A DNA stretch of 64,000 nucleotides from Congregibacter brevis (GCF_045689245.1 NZ_CP136865.1:496001-560000), one strand, 5' to 3'; positions 1 through 9,293 are shown, counted from the stretch's first letter. A program made the numbers and translations. The notes: a model not told the origin generated them from the sequence alone.

Positions 1-15
1 AGAGATGGCACTTGC

Positions 16-690
16 ATGACAAGTCCTTTGGGCAAGCTATTTGGCAGATCTCCGATCCAGCCAATACAAGAGCACATGCAGCTCGCGCAGGAAACCGTGC
101 AGTTGCTATGCGAACTATTGGCTGCCAGCGCAGACCAGGACTGGAATCGCGTTGCCGAGATCCACAGCGTGATCGATAGCACCACCTCTGACGCGCGAAA
201 GCTACGCAGAGAGATTCGTCAGCAGCTACCCCGAGGGCTCCTTCTTGCGATGCCTCGGCCCGACCTTCTAGAGCTGCTGGATATACAGAACCGCATCACC
301 GTGTGTGTGCGAGAAATCGCCAGGCCGGTAGCACTTCGAGGCATGCAGTTCCCCAAACAGCTGCAAACCATCCTCGACAAGCACTGCAGCCTTCTTGCGG
401 CAACTGCCGGTCAGGCACTCACCGCAATCCGGGAGCTTGATGAGCTGATTACCGAGGGCTTTGGACAGCGCGAGCGGAAAATCATGGAGAAGATGCTGGG
501 GTCTCTGGAGAGACAGGTGCGCCGTTGTGATGCACAGCAGCAGCGTCTGGTTCGCCAGCTCGGTAAGACTGAAGATAGTTTCCCGGTCCTTGATGCTGTT
601 TTTTACTACCAGATCGCCACCGCGCTAGCTCAATTGGCTGACGCCTGTGGAGAAGTGGGTGAGCAACTTGAACTCCTTTTGGCACGCTAG
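16..690 (+). CDS. DUF47 / TIGR00153 PhoU-like phosphate-transport accessory protein
   Basis: This 224-residue, all-helical cytoplasmic protein matches the TIGR00153/DUF47 family (E. coli YkaA type), which is distantly related to PhoU. The N-terminus (GKLFGRSPIQPIQEHM) is the family signature and fixes the ATG at base 16. A second family block, with many conserved charged residues, runs through QRERKIMEKMLGSLERQ near residue 150. The protein has no signal peptide or membrane segment. It lies 28 bases upstream of a PiT-type phosphate permease on the same strand, an arrangement seen widely for this family. It probably modulates or accompanies low-affinity phosphate uptake. The biochemical role of DUF47 proteins is not firmly established. 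Confidence 0.9.
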   Translation: MTSPLGKLFGRSPIQPIQEHMQLAQETVQLLCELLAASADQDWNRVAEIHSVIDSTTSDARKLRREIRQQLPRGLLLAMPRPDLLELLDIQNRITVCVREIARPVALRGMQFPKQLQTILDKHCSLLAATAGQALTAIRELDELITEGFGQRERKIMEKMLGSLERQVRRCDAQQQRLVRQLGKTEDSFPVLDAVFYYQIATALAQLADACGEVGEQLELLLAR

Positions 691-718
691 TCAGAACTGA
701 CGCGACGGATATTCGATC

Positions 719-1996
719 TTGGAAATTATTGCTGCCTACGGCCCCCAATTTCTGGGTCTTGCGTGTATCGCCGGATTCTTCATGGCCTGGGGTATTGGTG
801 CGAATGACGTAGCCAATGCCATGGGAACCTCCGTGGGTTCCGGTGCACTCACTATTCGCCAGGCAATCATGATCGCGATTGTTTTCGAATTCCTGGGCGC
901 TTATCTCGCCGGCGGCGAAGTCACCGAAACGATTCGCAAGGGCATTATTGATCCCAGCTTGCTGGAGGGATCTCCCGAACTTTTGGTTTACGGCATGATG
1001 TCTGCGCTGTTCGCCGCTGGCACCTGGCTGCTCATTGCCAGCGTTCGAGGCTGGCCCGTCTCCACTACGCACTCGATCGTAGGCGCCATTGTCGGCTTTG
1101 CTGCCGTCGGAATTTCTGTTGAGTCCGTGAACTGGAGCCAGGTCGGCACCATTGCCATGAGCTGGGTGATCTCGCCGGTGCTTGCAGGAACTATCTCCTT
1201 CGCCCTGTTTATGAGCGTTAAGCTGCTGATTCTGGATAACGATGACCCATTCCTTCGCGCCAAGCGGCTTATCCCGGTCTACATGTGGATCGTAGGCTTC
1301 ATGATCTCCATGGTGACGCTGCTAAAAGGCCTGAAGCATTTGGGTCTGGAGCTGGATTTCGGACTGGGATCAAAGTTTGCTAACGCCGTACCACTATCGT
1401 TTGGCGTGGGGCTGGTGGTAGCTGTCTTTGGCGCTATGTTACTGCGCAGAATCCCCTTTGAAGCTAATGAGGACAACCGTTTTGCCAGTGTAGAGCGGGT
1501 GTTTGGCGTGCTGATGATGTTCACGGCCTGCTCCATGGCTTTTGCTCATGGCTCCAACGATGTTGCTAACGCCATTGGGCCGCTTGCCGCGGTGACCAGC
1601 ATCGTTCAATCCGGTGGTGCGGTTAACGCCACTGCCGTTATGCCCGGCTGGATCCTGTTGATCGGAGCTCTGGGCATCGTCGCAGGCCTTACCACCTACG
1701 GTTGGAAAGTTATCGCCACCGTTGGCAACAAAATCACCGAGCTGACGCCCTCGCGGGGGTTTGCAGCTACCCTCGCCGCCGCCTCTACGGTGGTTTTCGC
1801 CTCTGCGACGGGCTTGCCTATATCAACGACCCACACTCTTGTGGGCGCTGTGCTGGGCGTGGGGCTGGCGCGGGGTATTGCGGCCATCGACCTTCGTGTC
1901 ATCGGGTCGATCTTCCTAAGCTGGCTCATTACGCTCCCCGCAGGCGCCATTCTGGCGATAATCTTTTTCTTCACGCTCCGCGGGATATTTGGCTAG
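719..1996 (+). CDS. PiT-family inorganic phosphate transporter
   Basis: This 425-residue inner-membrane permease (PHO4 family) takes up phosphate with a coupling ion. It carries the duplicated PiT signature: GANDVANAMGTSVGSGAL near residue 27 and GSNDVANAIGPLAA near residue 279. Each half also has a downstream P-V/I-STTHS/T motif (WPVSTTHSIVGA and LPISTTHTLVGA). About ten hydrophobic segments are visible, split by a cytoplasmic loop near residues 168-185. The start is TTG at 719, because no ATG precedes the first conserved segment. It is probably co-transcribed with the DUF47 gene 28 bases upstream. No pho box was recognised in the short intergenic space. Confidence 0.95.
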   Translation: MEIIAAYGPQFLGLACIAGFFMAWGIGANDVANAMGTSVGSGALTIRQAIMIAIVFEFLGAYLAGGEVTETIRKGIIDPSLLEGSPELLVYGMMSALFAAGTWLLIASVRGWPVSTTHSIVGAIVGFAAVGISVESVNWSQVGTIAMSWVISPVLAGTISFALFMSVKLLILDNDDPFLRAKRLIPVYMWIVGFMISMVTLLKGLKHLGLELDFGLGSKFANAVPLSFGVGLVVAVFGAMLLRRIPFEANEDNRFASVERVFGVLMMFTACSMAFAHGSNDVANAIGPLAAVTSIVQSGGAVNATAVMPGWILLIGALGIVAGLTTYGWKVIATVGNKITELTPSRGFAATLAAASTVVFASATGLPISTTHTLVGAVLGVGLARGIAAIDLRVIGSIFLSWLITLPAGAILAIIFFFTLRGIFG

Positions 1997-2032
1997 ACCT
2001 GCAACGCTCGCTACACACTGTAAACTGTACAA

Positions 2033-3349
2033 ATGTCCCAGCCACAAAACTCTCCCATTTCCTGGTTTCGAAACACTGCGCCCTACATAAACCGGCATCG
2101 CGGTTCGACTTTTGTCATCGTCATCCCGGGTGCTGTTCAAGAAAGCGGTGCCTTACCTCGAGTCCTGTATGACGTTGCCCTGCTAAACAGTCTGGGTGTG
2201 CGTCTGGTGCTGGTATTTGGCAGCCGGCCACAGATTGATCGTCGTTTAAAAGAGCTTGATATAGATAGCAGCCTGCACCGCGGCCAACGTATTACCGACA
2301 GCAACATCCTCCCGCACATACTGCAAGTCATAGGCGCCCAGCGCATTGAGCTGGAAGCTTTGTTGTCACTGAGCCTGCCTAACTCGCCCATGCAGGACGC
2401 TCGGTTGAGAGCAGCGTCGGGCAATTTTGTTATGGCTCAGCCGATAGGCGTGGTGGACGGTATCGATCACCATCTGACAGGTCGAGTAAGACGCGTCGAT
2501 GTCGAGGGCATGGCCTCTCTTCTGAATAGCGGCAGCCTCGTCCTCCTCTCTTCCATTGGTTACTCACCCACGGGTGAAGCGTTTAACTTGAGTCTGGGCG
2601 ATGTGGCTATCAGCACGGCTCGAGATCTACAGGCGGACAAACTCATCATTCTTGGGAGCACTGCCGGCGTTCACGATAGTAATGGCACGTTGATCAAGCA
2701 ATATGCAGTAGATCAGCAAGCGATCGCCACACCTGGCAATGAGGAAGAAGCGCGGCTCCTTCGCATCGCCTGCGATGCTTGTGTTGCCGGTGTGCCGCGC
2801 AGCCATATTGTGAGCTCGCAGGACCCGGACGCTCTGTTGGGCGAACTCTTCACCACCGATGGAAGCGGCACCTTGGTCACCAACCGCCCTTATGAGCAGT
2901 CTCGCTGGGCCAGCATTCAGGATGTAGGCGGAGTATTAGACCTAATCACGCCTTTAGAAGAATCAGGTGTGTTGCTCAAGCGTTCTCGTGATCTTTTGGA
3001 AGCCGAGATCGGGCGGTTTCGAATTCTGGAACGCGATGGGCGCATCATTGCCTGCGCTGCGCTCTATCCTTTTGCCGAGCAACACAGCGCGGAACTAGCC
3101 TGCATAGTGTCGCACCCGCACTATCGCGGAGAACAACGTGCCCGCCGACTATTGCAGGAGCTGGAGAGAGAAGCGTTGTCGCAGGGACTCAGAGAAGTCT
3201 TTGTGCTGACCACGCAGACGGCGCATTGGTTTCTGGAGCAGGGCTTTCAGGAAGACTCGCGAGACAAGCTGCCTCCTTCACGCCAAGCCCTCTACAATCT
3301 GCAGCGCAATTCCAAAGTGTTTTTTAAGGCGCTCAAACTCGATGCCTAG
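2033..3349 (+). CDS. argA: N-acetylglutamate synthase (ArgA type)
   Basis: This 438-residue protein makes N-acetylglutamate from glutamate and acetyl-CoA, the first step of arginine synthesis in the cytoplasm. The N-terminal ~290 residues are an amino-acid-kinase-like domain (TFVIVIPGAV, then VLVFGSRPQID). In this family that domain binds arginine for feedback inhibition. The C-terminal ~140 residues are a GNAT acetyltransferase domain; the acetyl-CoA loop region is ACIVSHPHYRGEQRARRLLQ. The length is close to the usual ~440. It starts at ATG 2033, 36 bases after the phosphate permease, and may be read from the same transcript. No ARG box was identified. Confidence 0.95.
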   Translation: MSQPQNSPISWFRNTAPYINRHRGSTFVIVIPGAVQESGALPRVLYDVALLNSLGVRLVLVFGSRPQIDRRLKELDIDSSLHRGQRITDSNILPHILQVIGAQRIELEALLSLSLPNSPMQDARLRAASGNFVMAQPIGVVDGIDHHLTGRVRRVDVEGMASLLNSGSLVLLSSIGYSPTGEAFNLSLGDVAISTARDLQADKLIILGSTAGVHDSNGTLIKQYAVDQQAIATPGNEEEARLLRIACDACVAGVPRSHIVSSQDPDALLGELFTTDGSGTLVTNRPYEQSRWASIQDVGGVLDLITPLEESGVLLKRSRDLLEAEIGRFRILERDGRIIACAALYPFAEQHSAELACIVSHPHYRGEQRARRLLQELEREALSQGLREVFVLTTQTAHWFLEQGFQEDSRDKLPPSRQALYNLQRNSKVFFKALKLDA

Positions 3350-3382
3350 TAGGGGTCTGTGAAAGAGACTCGGTAACAGATG

Positions 3383-4282
3383 CTAAAGCGTCGCCTTGGA
3401 CGGGTCTTTTTCCTGCTCCGTCACCTCACTCGCCAGAAGCTCAAAGTCTTCCCGAAATCCCGCAAGCTTCTTTTTCAAGCGATTGTTCTGTTTTTCGGTT
3501 CGGCTGTTCACCACGTCAACAACAGCTGATTGCACCACCGTTGTATTGTGGTCGTAGAGAGCCTCCACATCGGGATCCAGGTTTTCCTCCCAGTCGCGAA
3601 CAATTACTCTCACGCGCTCCTGCCATCCCGGCTGGCGCTCCAGTTCTCTAGCAAGCTCGCCCGCCCAGGCGCTGCGCTCGCTCAGCCACACATGATCTGA
3701 TCGCCGCAGTTCACCCGCAGCAACGCGAAGGCGCTCCAACTGATTATCGTTCAACCGGCCAAGGTAATCCTCAAGAGTCTCTTCCAGACTTTCGGCGGCA
3801 TCGTCACGCATCTCTTCATCGTCGCGGTCTAGATATTTACGCTCGTACTTTTTTTGCTGTTTCGCCAAAACGGCAATGAAGTCTTCGATCTGTTCGTCAC
3901 TGAGCTCCTCACCCAACGCAAGAAGCTCTTCGAGGCCGGGGTCACGAATACGCCACCATGCCTCCTCGGCTCGATCAGCATAAGCCTGAAGCTGGGGGAC
4001 GGTGAGTTCGGCTTTGAGGTCTTCATCGATTGCGTTCAAAAACTCCACGTAACGAGGCAGCTCTTCCCGCCGGTGCCACTCAAGAAGCCTCTCGAGCTGA
4101 GTATCAAAAACCTGCGACTGACTTCTGTCCAAATCGACGTAACGATCCAGATACCAGGGCAGAATAATATCCAGTCGGTTATACACAAAAGTCGTGCTGC
4201 TGCAGGCCGTAAGCAAGAGGAAAAACGCCCCTAGCAACTGCCAACGCCAGCGGTGCAAACTCTGTCGGATATTCAAAGGCAC
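3383..4282 (-). CDS. DUF6279-type lipoprotein
   Basis: This is a predicted lipoprotein of about 299 residues. A basic N-terminus and a hydrophobic segment lead to a lipobox (FLLLTAC), followed by SSTTFVYNRLDIILPWYLDRYVDL, which is the recognisable family block. The rest is highly charged and helical, rich in Glu, Arg and Leu. No ATG fits. The GTG at 4282 and the TTG at 4276 both give a normal signal peptide, and neither has a clear ribosome site. The longer open frame would run through the adjacent VOC gene, whose stop is at 4290. Function is unknown. It may be translated together with the VOC gene, which ends 8 bases upstream. Confidence 0.75.
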   Translation of the reverse strand: MPLNIRQSLHRWRWQLLGAFFLLLTACSSTTFVYNRLDIILPWYLDRYVDLDRSQSQVFDTQLERLLEWHRREELPRYVEFLNAIDEDLKAELTVPQLQAYADRAEEAWWRIRDPGLEELLALGEELSDEQIEDFIAVLAKQQKKYERKYLDRDDEEMRDDAAESLEETLEDYLGRLNDNQLERLRVAAGELRRSDHVWLSERSAWAGELARELERQPGWQERVRVIVRDWEENLDPDVEALYDHNTTVVQSAVVDVVNSRTEKQNNRLKKKLAGFREDFELLASEVTEQEKDPSKATL

Positions 4283-4289
4283 GCCATGT

Positions 4290-4730
4290 TTACTTGTATT
4301 CAAAGCCTTCTGTGGCAAACAGCATTTCAGGGTTCCGAAAGCATTTGAACTCCAAATGGTTACCCGCGGGATCACGTACAAAGCAGGTGCGCTGCTCTCC
4401 CTGGCGGCCGGCAAACCGGGTCTTCGGGTCGATCGCGTATTTCACTCCCGCAGTCTTCAGGCGACTTTGAAGGTTATCCCAGTCATCCCAGTCGAGTACC
4501 ACACCAAAGTGGCTCGCCGGAACGGCGTCCTCATCAACGTGGTTCCTCGCCACCGCAGGTAAATCTTCACTGTCTACCTTGTGAACCACGAGCTGATGGC
4601 CATAAAAATCATAGTCGGTCCATCGGGGCGACGAGCGGCCACGAGGACAGCTTAGGACGCCACCATAGAAAGTCTCTGCGGCGTCCAGGTCATCTACGGG
4701 GAGCGCAAGATGAAAAGCAGTGCTTGGCAT
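4290..4730 (-). CDS. VOC-family (glyoxalase/dioxygenase-like) protein
   Basis: This 146-residue protein has the vicinal-oxygen-chelate fold. The first beta-alpha-beta module starts at FHLALPVDDLDAAETFYGG, and the C-terminal module ends in RTCFVRDPAGNHLEFKCF. The metal-ligand pattern is a His at the start of strand one (FHLALPV), an internal His and a C-terminal Glu (HLEFK). ATG 4730 is preceded by a good GGAGA ribosome site. Substrate cannot be told from sequence. Similar stand-alone proteins are often labelled glyoxalase or bleomycin-resistance-like without functional proof. It is transcribed with the lipoprotein gene downstream. Confidence 0.85.
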   Translation of the reverse strand: MPSTAFHLALPVDDLDAAETFYGGVLSCPRGRSSPRWTDYDFYGHQLVVHKVDSEDLPAVARNHVDEDAVPASHFGVVLDWDDWDNLQSRLKTAGVKYAIDPKTRFAGRQGEQRTCFVRDPAGNHLEFKCFRNPEMLFATEGFEYK

Positions 4731-4863
4731 AGGATCTCCATAATCAAAAAATTTTCAAAAAATTAAATACCAGCAGAATCATAGCGAGTCTTTTGTCAAA
4801 GGTAAGCCGGAACTCGCATTTAGCCTGTGCTAATGTGCGGCGTTTGCTGACTTCGGCCATGAC

Positions 4864-6210
4864 ATGCTCAGTTTAGAAGAACTCTCACAACGTTTTGTTG
4901 ACGCCGTTTGGGGCACTCCCCTTGTCGCACTGCTTCTCGGAGGCGGGCTCTTCTTTCTATTTTACTCCCGAGCGTTGCCCTATCGTCATTTTGGTCATGC
5001 CATTGGCATTATGCTCGGGCGTCATGACACCCCGGGAGAAGCCGGTGAGCTCTCCCATGGTCAGGCACTAGCGGCCGCGCTGTCTGGCACTATGGGGCTT
5101 GGGAACATCGCGGGAGTGTCTCTGGCAATCGTCGCTGGAGGGCCAGGCGCAGTGTTCTGGATGTGGGTGTCAGCACTGGTCGGTGTGGCCACAAAGTTTT
5201 TTACCTGCTCCCTTGGAGTGATGTATCGCGGCGAAGACAGTCTGGGGCGGCTTCAGGGCGGCCCCATGTACATCATCCGAGAGGCACTACCTAAACAGTT
5301 TTACCCTCTGGCAATTTTGTTTGCGGTCGCTGGTCTTGTGGGCACCTTGCCCCTGTTTCAGGCCAACCAATTAACTGCGCTTGTTGGAGATACCGTCTTT
5401 AGCGGCAATATGCCTGCATGGGGTGGCCCTGCGATCGGTGTCTGCGTTGCCTGCCTCGTCGCCGGCGTTATCTTTGGCGGGCTTCCCCGCGTGGCCAAGG
5501 TCGCAGTCGCGGTGTTGCCCATTATGGTAGCGATTTACATGCTGATGACCCTGTACGTAATCATCAGCAATCTATCGATGGTGCCAGCGGTGCTGGCCAG
5601 CATCGTTAGCGAGGCCTTCACACCGCAGGCTGCAGGTGGTGGGTTCATTGGCACGCTGCTTATTGGAATCAGCCGTGGCGCTTTTTCCAATGAAGCGGGT
5701 GTCGGCACTGAGGTGATGGCCCACGGAGCTGCGCGCACAAACGAGCCCATCCGCGAAGGTCTGGTAGCGATGCTCGGTCCAGTCATCGATACCTTGCTGG
5801 TATGCACCTGCACGGCGCTGGTGATTCTGCTCACGGGTCAATGGCAAGTGCCCGGGGAGCTGTCGGGCATCACGCTCACAGCCAATGCCTTTGTCGGCGA
5901 GATGGGGCAATTCGGGTTGATACCGCTGGCTTTCGTCACACTGATCCTTAGCACGACAACCATGTTTTCAGGTTGGTACTACGGCGCCAAATGTTTCGGC
6001 TTTTTATTTGGGGCAGAGGTTCAACACCATTTCCGCTGGGTTTTCGTAGGGACCGTGATTGTTGGTGCCAGCGTGAGTATCGATATGGTGTTCAATATTA
6101 TTTCAGGCGCCTATGGCCTTATGGCTATACCGACGATGATAAGCACCTTGGTTTTGGCCCCGCGGGTCATGGCGGCGGCGCGAGACTATTTCTCTCGCCA
6201 CCCCTATTGA
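4864..6210 (+). CDS. Alanine/glycine:cation symporter (AGCS family)
   Basis: This 448-residue inner-membrane protein has about ten hydrophobic segments and is of the sodium:alanine symporter family. Diagnostic blocks are HGQALAAALSGTMGLGNIAGVSLAI near residue 65 and ISRGAFSNEAGVGTEVMAHGAA near residue 271. The second is the family signature involved in substrate and cation binding. It probably imports small neutral amino acids (alanine or glycine) with sodium. The gene stands alone between divergent and convergent neighbours. The 133-base AT-rich space upstream, shared with the VOC gene, presumably holds both promoters. Confidence 0.93.
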   Translation: MLSLEELSQRFVDAVWGTPLVALLLGGGLFFLFYSRALPYRHFGHAIGIMLGRHDTPGEAGELSHGQALAAALSGTMGLGNIAGVSLAIVAGGPGAVFWMWVSALVGVATKFFTCSLGVMYRGEDSLGRLQGGPMYIIREALPKQFYPLAILFAVAGLVGTLPLFQANQLTALVGDTVFSGNMPAWGGPAIGVCVACLVAGVIFGGLPRVAKVAVAVLPIMVAIYMLMTLYVIISNLSMVPAVLASIVSEAFTPQAAGGGFIGTLLIGISRGAFSNEAGVGTEVMAHGAARTNEPIREGLVAMLGPVIDTLLVCTCTALVILLTGQWQVPGELSGITLTANAFVGEMGQFGLIPLAFVTLILSTTTMFSGWYYGAKCFGFLFGAEVQHHFRWVFVGTVIVGASVSIDMVFNIISGAYGLMAIPTMISTLVLAPRVMAAARDYFSRHPY

Positions 6211-6249
6211 AGCAAGCGCTTACTTACCCCAAAAACTATATTTAACCAC

Positions 6250-7935
6250 CTATGCCGCTGCGCTGCTCGTATCAGCTAGCGCGGGAGAGCGGCTCAAAGC
6301 GCCCAAAATCGCAAGCAAAGAGGCTTGAACAATGTCGTGGCTTCGCCCAACGCCGCAGCTGCGATCGCCCTCAATATTGAGCTGAATGTAGCAAACAGCC
6401 TCGGCGTCAGCGCTTTGCGAAAGAGCGTGCTCGCTGTATTCCACCAGCACAATAGACTTACCCACGAAGCGCTCCAAAGCGTCCACAAAGGCGGCGACCA
6501 CTCCGTTGCCTGTGCCCGTCAGTTGTCGTGACTGCGAGCCATCCTGAATAGTCAGCTCAAGATTATCCACTCCGTCCACCCGACGCAGCTGATAGTCGTT
6601 AAGACGCCAGCGCGGATTCTCAGGCAAATAAGTTTCTTGGAACAAACTGAAAATGGCAGAGGAGCCAACCTCACCCTCGGTGTCTTCGGCATAAGCCTGC
6701 ACGGTCGCACTAAAATCAATCTGCAACCAACGGGGCATGTCATAGCCATGATCAGCCTGCATGACGTAAGCAACACCGCCTTTGCCGGACTGACTGTTGA
6801 TGCGGATGACCTCTTGATAAGAACGACCAATATCCGCTGGATCGATAGGGAGATACGCTACTTCCCAAGGCTGGCTTTCATAATCCTTTCGCCGTGTCAG
6901 GCACTTTTTAATAGCATCCTGATGGCTACCGGAAAAAGCGGTAAACACGAGCTCACCTGCGTAGGGGTGGCGGGGGTGGACAGGTAGTTGCGTACAGGCC
7001 TTCACGGTTTCGATGATTTCATCCATGCCCGCGAGGTTTAACTCTGGATCAACTCCCTGGCTGTAGAGGTTCATGGCCATGGTGATGATGTCCATGTTGC
7101 CAGTGCGCTCGCCGTTACCCATAAGCGTGCCTTCGATCCGATCAGCGCCAGCCATCACACCAAGCTCAGCCGCCGCCACTGCGCAGCCTCTATCGTTGTG
7201 CGTATGCAGTGACAAAATGATGCTGTCTCGTCGCGCGACATGATCACAAAACCACTCGATCTGGTCGGCATAAACATTGGGGGTGCTCATTTCCACCGTG
7301 GCCGGCAGATTAATAATCACTTTCTTTTCCGGTGTTGGCTCCCAAACTGCGGTTACCGCATCACAAACCTCGACGGCGAAATCCAACTCGGTGCCGGTAA
7401 AGCTCTCCGGCGAGTATTCAAAGCCCCAATTTGTATCGGGATATCGACTCGCATAATCTTTCACGAGGCGAGCGCCGTTTTCTGCGATCTCTTTAATGCC
7501 CTCTCGATCGAGGCCAAATACCTGCTCGCGCTGGACAGTCGACGTAGAGTTATATACATGAACGATCGCGCGAGGCACGCCCTCGAGGGACTCAAAGGTT
7601 CTGGCAATCAACTCCTCTCGGGCCTGAGTGAGCACCTGAATGGTCACATCGTCGGGAATGCGGTCGTTTTCGATGAGATTACGCACAAAGGCAAAGTCAT
7701 GGCCGGAGGCCGATGGAAACCCGACTTCGATCTCTTTAAAGCCCAGCTTCACCAGCAATTCCCACATACGCAGCTTCTGTGCGGCGGTCATAGGCTCGAT
7801 GAGCGCCTGGTTGCCATCGCGCAGGTCCACGCTACACCAATCCGGCGCGCGGCGGATCTGGCGATCGGGCCAGCGCCGAGCCGTCATAGGCACGGGAGCA
7901 AAAGCGGGGTATCGGCGATGATCAAAGCGGTTCAT
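6250..7935 (-). CDS. leuA: 2-isopropylmalate synthase
   Basis: This 561-residue enzyme condenses acetyl-CoA with 2-oxoisovalerate, the committed step of leucine synthesis. The catalytic TIM barrel opens with WCSVDLRDGNQALIEPM and includes the metal-binding His pair in LSLHTHNDRGCAVAAAELG. The C-terminal third is the LeuA allosteric domain, the site of leucine feedback (DNLELTIQDGSQ through the IQLNIEGDRS region). The length and the DLRDGNQAL block fit the longer LeuA type (~560 residues). ATG 7935 is chosen over the in-frame TTG 12 bases upstream because GGAAT sits at ribosome-site distance. The 5' leader contains hairpins, and an Lrp-type regulator is divergent; either could control the gene. 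Confidence 0.95.
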   Translation of the reverse strand: MNRFDHRRYPAFAPVPMTARRWPDRQIRRAPDWCSVDLRDGNQALIEPMTAAQKLRMWELLVKLGFKEIEVGFPSASGHDFAFVRNLIENDRIPDDVTIQVLTQAREELIARTFESLEGVPRAIVHVYNSTSTVQREQVFGLDREGIKEIAENGARLVKDYASRYPDTNWGFEYSPESFTGTELDFAVEVCDAVTAVWEPTPEKKVIINLPATVEMSTPNVYADQIEWFCDHVARRDSIILSLHTHNDRGCAVAAAELGVMAGADRIEGTLMGNGERTGNMDIITMAMNLYSQGVDPELNLAGMDEIIETVKACTQLPVHPRHPYAGELVFTAFSGSHQDAIKKCLTRRKDYESQPWEVAYLPIDPADIGRSYQEVIRINSQSGKGGVAYVMQADHGYDMPRWLQIDFSATVQAYAEDTEGEVGSSAIFSLFQETYLPENPRWRLNDYQLRRVDGVDNLELTIQDGSQSRQLTGTGNGVVAAFVDALERFVGKSIVLVEYSEHALSQSADAEAVCYIQLNIEGDRSCGVGRSHDIVQASLLAILGALSRSPALADTSSAAA

Positions 7936-7973
7936 GTTTAATTCCAAACAGCGTCTAAGGCAATTTCGACATT

Positions 7974-8158
7974 TTAACAGCGCCGAAGCATCGAGCGCCG
8001 AATGCTAAAGGTGCAGCGGCCTCTCGGTCCCCGGGTAAGAGAGGAGTTGAGGGCTGGCGACGTTGCCCGGCAGGCGTACCTTGTGAGCATTGCCGTCGCT
8101 GAGTGACTGATAGGTCAAAAGCGGCGGGACAACGTTTGCACCAGAGCGGAAAAGTATA
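7974..8158 (-). promoter_or_regulatory. leuA promoter and structured 5' leader (candidate)
   Basis: This covers most of the 350-base gene-free gap between leuA and the divergent Lrp-type gene. On the minus strand a TATACT -10-like hexamer lies at 8153-8158, with no convincing -35. About 220 bases of leader follow before leuA. Two hairpins can be drawn: arms 8057-8062 with 8094-8099 (GCGACG/CGTCGC), and arms 8020-8025 with 8039-8044 (CCTCTC/GAGAGG). A 38-codon open frame (ATG 8090 to TAA 7974) runs through the leader. It has no ribosome site and is not leucine-rich, so a classical attenuator peptide is not supported. Neither a T-run nor a known riboswitch was recognised. Confidence 0.35.
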
Positions 8159-8286
8159 GGCTTGTTGGGCTAGGGAATTGCTGCAAACTACAGTGCAAAA
8201 CCCCCTAATAATAGATATATTCTCTTTAATATTTGATATTCATGGCGAAAATAGCCACCTATCGCCGAATGTAAGGAGGGCTTGCA

Positions 8287-8778
8287 ATGTCCGCTCCCGA
8301 TCTTGACCGCCTTGACCGACGCATCCTCAAGCACCTTCAAGCGGATGCCCGCATGAGTAACCTTGATTTAGCGGCAGCGATTGGGCTGTCGCCGACCCCC
8401 TGCGCCCGGCGGGTAAAACGACTGGAGGAATCCGGGCTGATACGCGGTCACGTCACACTGCTAGACCAGCAGCAACTGGGCCTGACGCTCACCGCATTTA
8501 TCAGTATCAGCATGGATCGTCATACCCCGGACCGCTTCGAGGCCTTCGAAGAAGCCGTCGCCGACTACCCCGAAGTCGTCGAGTGCAATGTCGTGACCGG
8601 TCAAAATTCCGACTATCTAGTACAAGCGGTAGTTCCTGACATGACCTACTACGAGCGCTTTCTACTCGGGAAGTTGACCCGGATTCCCGGCGTCTCTGGC
8701 GTCCATTCCAGCTTTGTACTTCGCCGCGTTGTACAGCGAACAGCGCTTTCTTTAGAACATACAGCGCCAGAGGCCTAA
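8287..8778 (+). CDS. Lrp/AsnC-family transcriptional regulator
   Basis: This 163-residue regulator has an N-terminal winged helix (LDRLDRRILKHLQADARMSNLDLAAAIGLSPTPCARRVKRLEESGLI) followed by the RAM ligand-binding domain (residues ~75-145). The RAM domain includes the family block PEVVECNVVTGQNSDYLVQAVV. Proteins of this type bind amino acids as octamers and control amino-acid metabolism. The AAGGAGG site directly upstream of ATG 8287 is strong. It is transcribed divergently from leuA across a ~350-base gap. This makes leuA a plausible target, but that is inference from position only. Confidence 0.93.
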   Translation: MSAPDLDRLDRRILKHLQADARMSNLDLAAAIGLSPTPCARRVKRLEESGLIRGHVTLLDQQQLGLTLTAFISISMDRHTPDRFEAFEEAVADYPEVVECNVVTGQNSDYLVQAVVPDMTYYERFLLGKLTRIPGVSGVHSSFVLRRVVQRTALSLEHTAPEA

Positions 8779-9293
8779 GGGCGTGCTAACTGGAGGTAGC
8801 TGTCCACATCATAGGGGCTGAACATGGCGATTTTCCAAGAATCATCATGACGATATATTAGGTAAAGAGAAACCGTCTCGTAGGCAATCTCTCCTGTATC
8901 CGTGTATCCAAATCCCACGTTATTGGCGAGTACTTTGTTGTCTGTCAGCACATGAAATTGCGTCTCCTGCCACTCTAGACGGGTCACACTTTTTCCTTCG
9001 AGCATTTTTACGAAACCCTCAAAGTTCTTGGCGAACGCCTCTTTGGACGGTGCCGTCTGTGGCGCACTCATAGGCGGGGAGATCAACAGCGGCATCTGCA
9101 CTAAGTCACTCAGCTCTTGTCGAAACTGAGCGCTGCGCTCGGGATGGCCAAAACGCTTGTTGTAGACGGCCAGGTAAGCGTCGAAAAAATCACTCGCTTC
9201 CCGTTCAATATCTTCTCGATCAGCCGATCCGGCGAAAACGTTGCCGCCAGACAAGACCAGTACAACGATGAAAACGAGTTTGGATAAATACAT
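8775..9293 (-). CDS. Secreted SnoaL/NTF2-like protein of unknown function
   Basis: This 172-residue protein has an N-terminal signal peptide (MYLSKLVFIVVLVLSGGNVFAG, cleavage near residue 22). A compact domain with the alternating helix and sheet pattern of SnoaL-like/NTF2-like proteins follows (EASDFFDAYLAVYNKRFGHPE early; SLYLIYRHDDSWKIAMFSPYD at the end). No catalytic residues can be assigned. It lies 20 bases downstream of the NTP/NDP-type carrier gene on the same strand and is probably its operon partner. Its stop overlaps the stop of the Lrp-type gene by four bases, converging on it. Confidence 0.65.
   Translation of the reverse strand: MYLSKLVFIVVLVLSGGNVFAGSADREDIEREASDFFDAYLAVYNKRFGHPERSAQFRQELSDLVQMPLLISPPMSAPQTAPSKEAFAKNFEGFVKMLEGKSVTRLEWQETQFHVLTDNKVLANNVGFGYTDTGEIAYETVSLYLIYRHDDSWKIAMFSPYDVDSYLQLARP

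Noticed and set aside
482..1072. 196-codon open frame on the minus strand across the DUF47 and PiT genes
   Set aside because: It is antisense to two well-conserved genes, has low-complexity composition and no recognisable domain.
7240..7941. 233-codon open frame on the plus strand inside leuA
   Set aside because: leuA is intact and conserved over this entire stretch on the other strand, and the product resembles no family.
7974..8090. 38-codon frame in the leuA leader as a leucine attenuator peptide
   Set aside because: It holds only four scattered Leu codons, has no ribosome site, and the downstream hairpin has no T-run.
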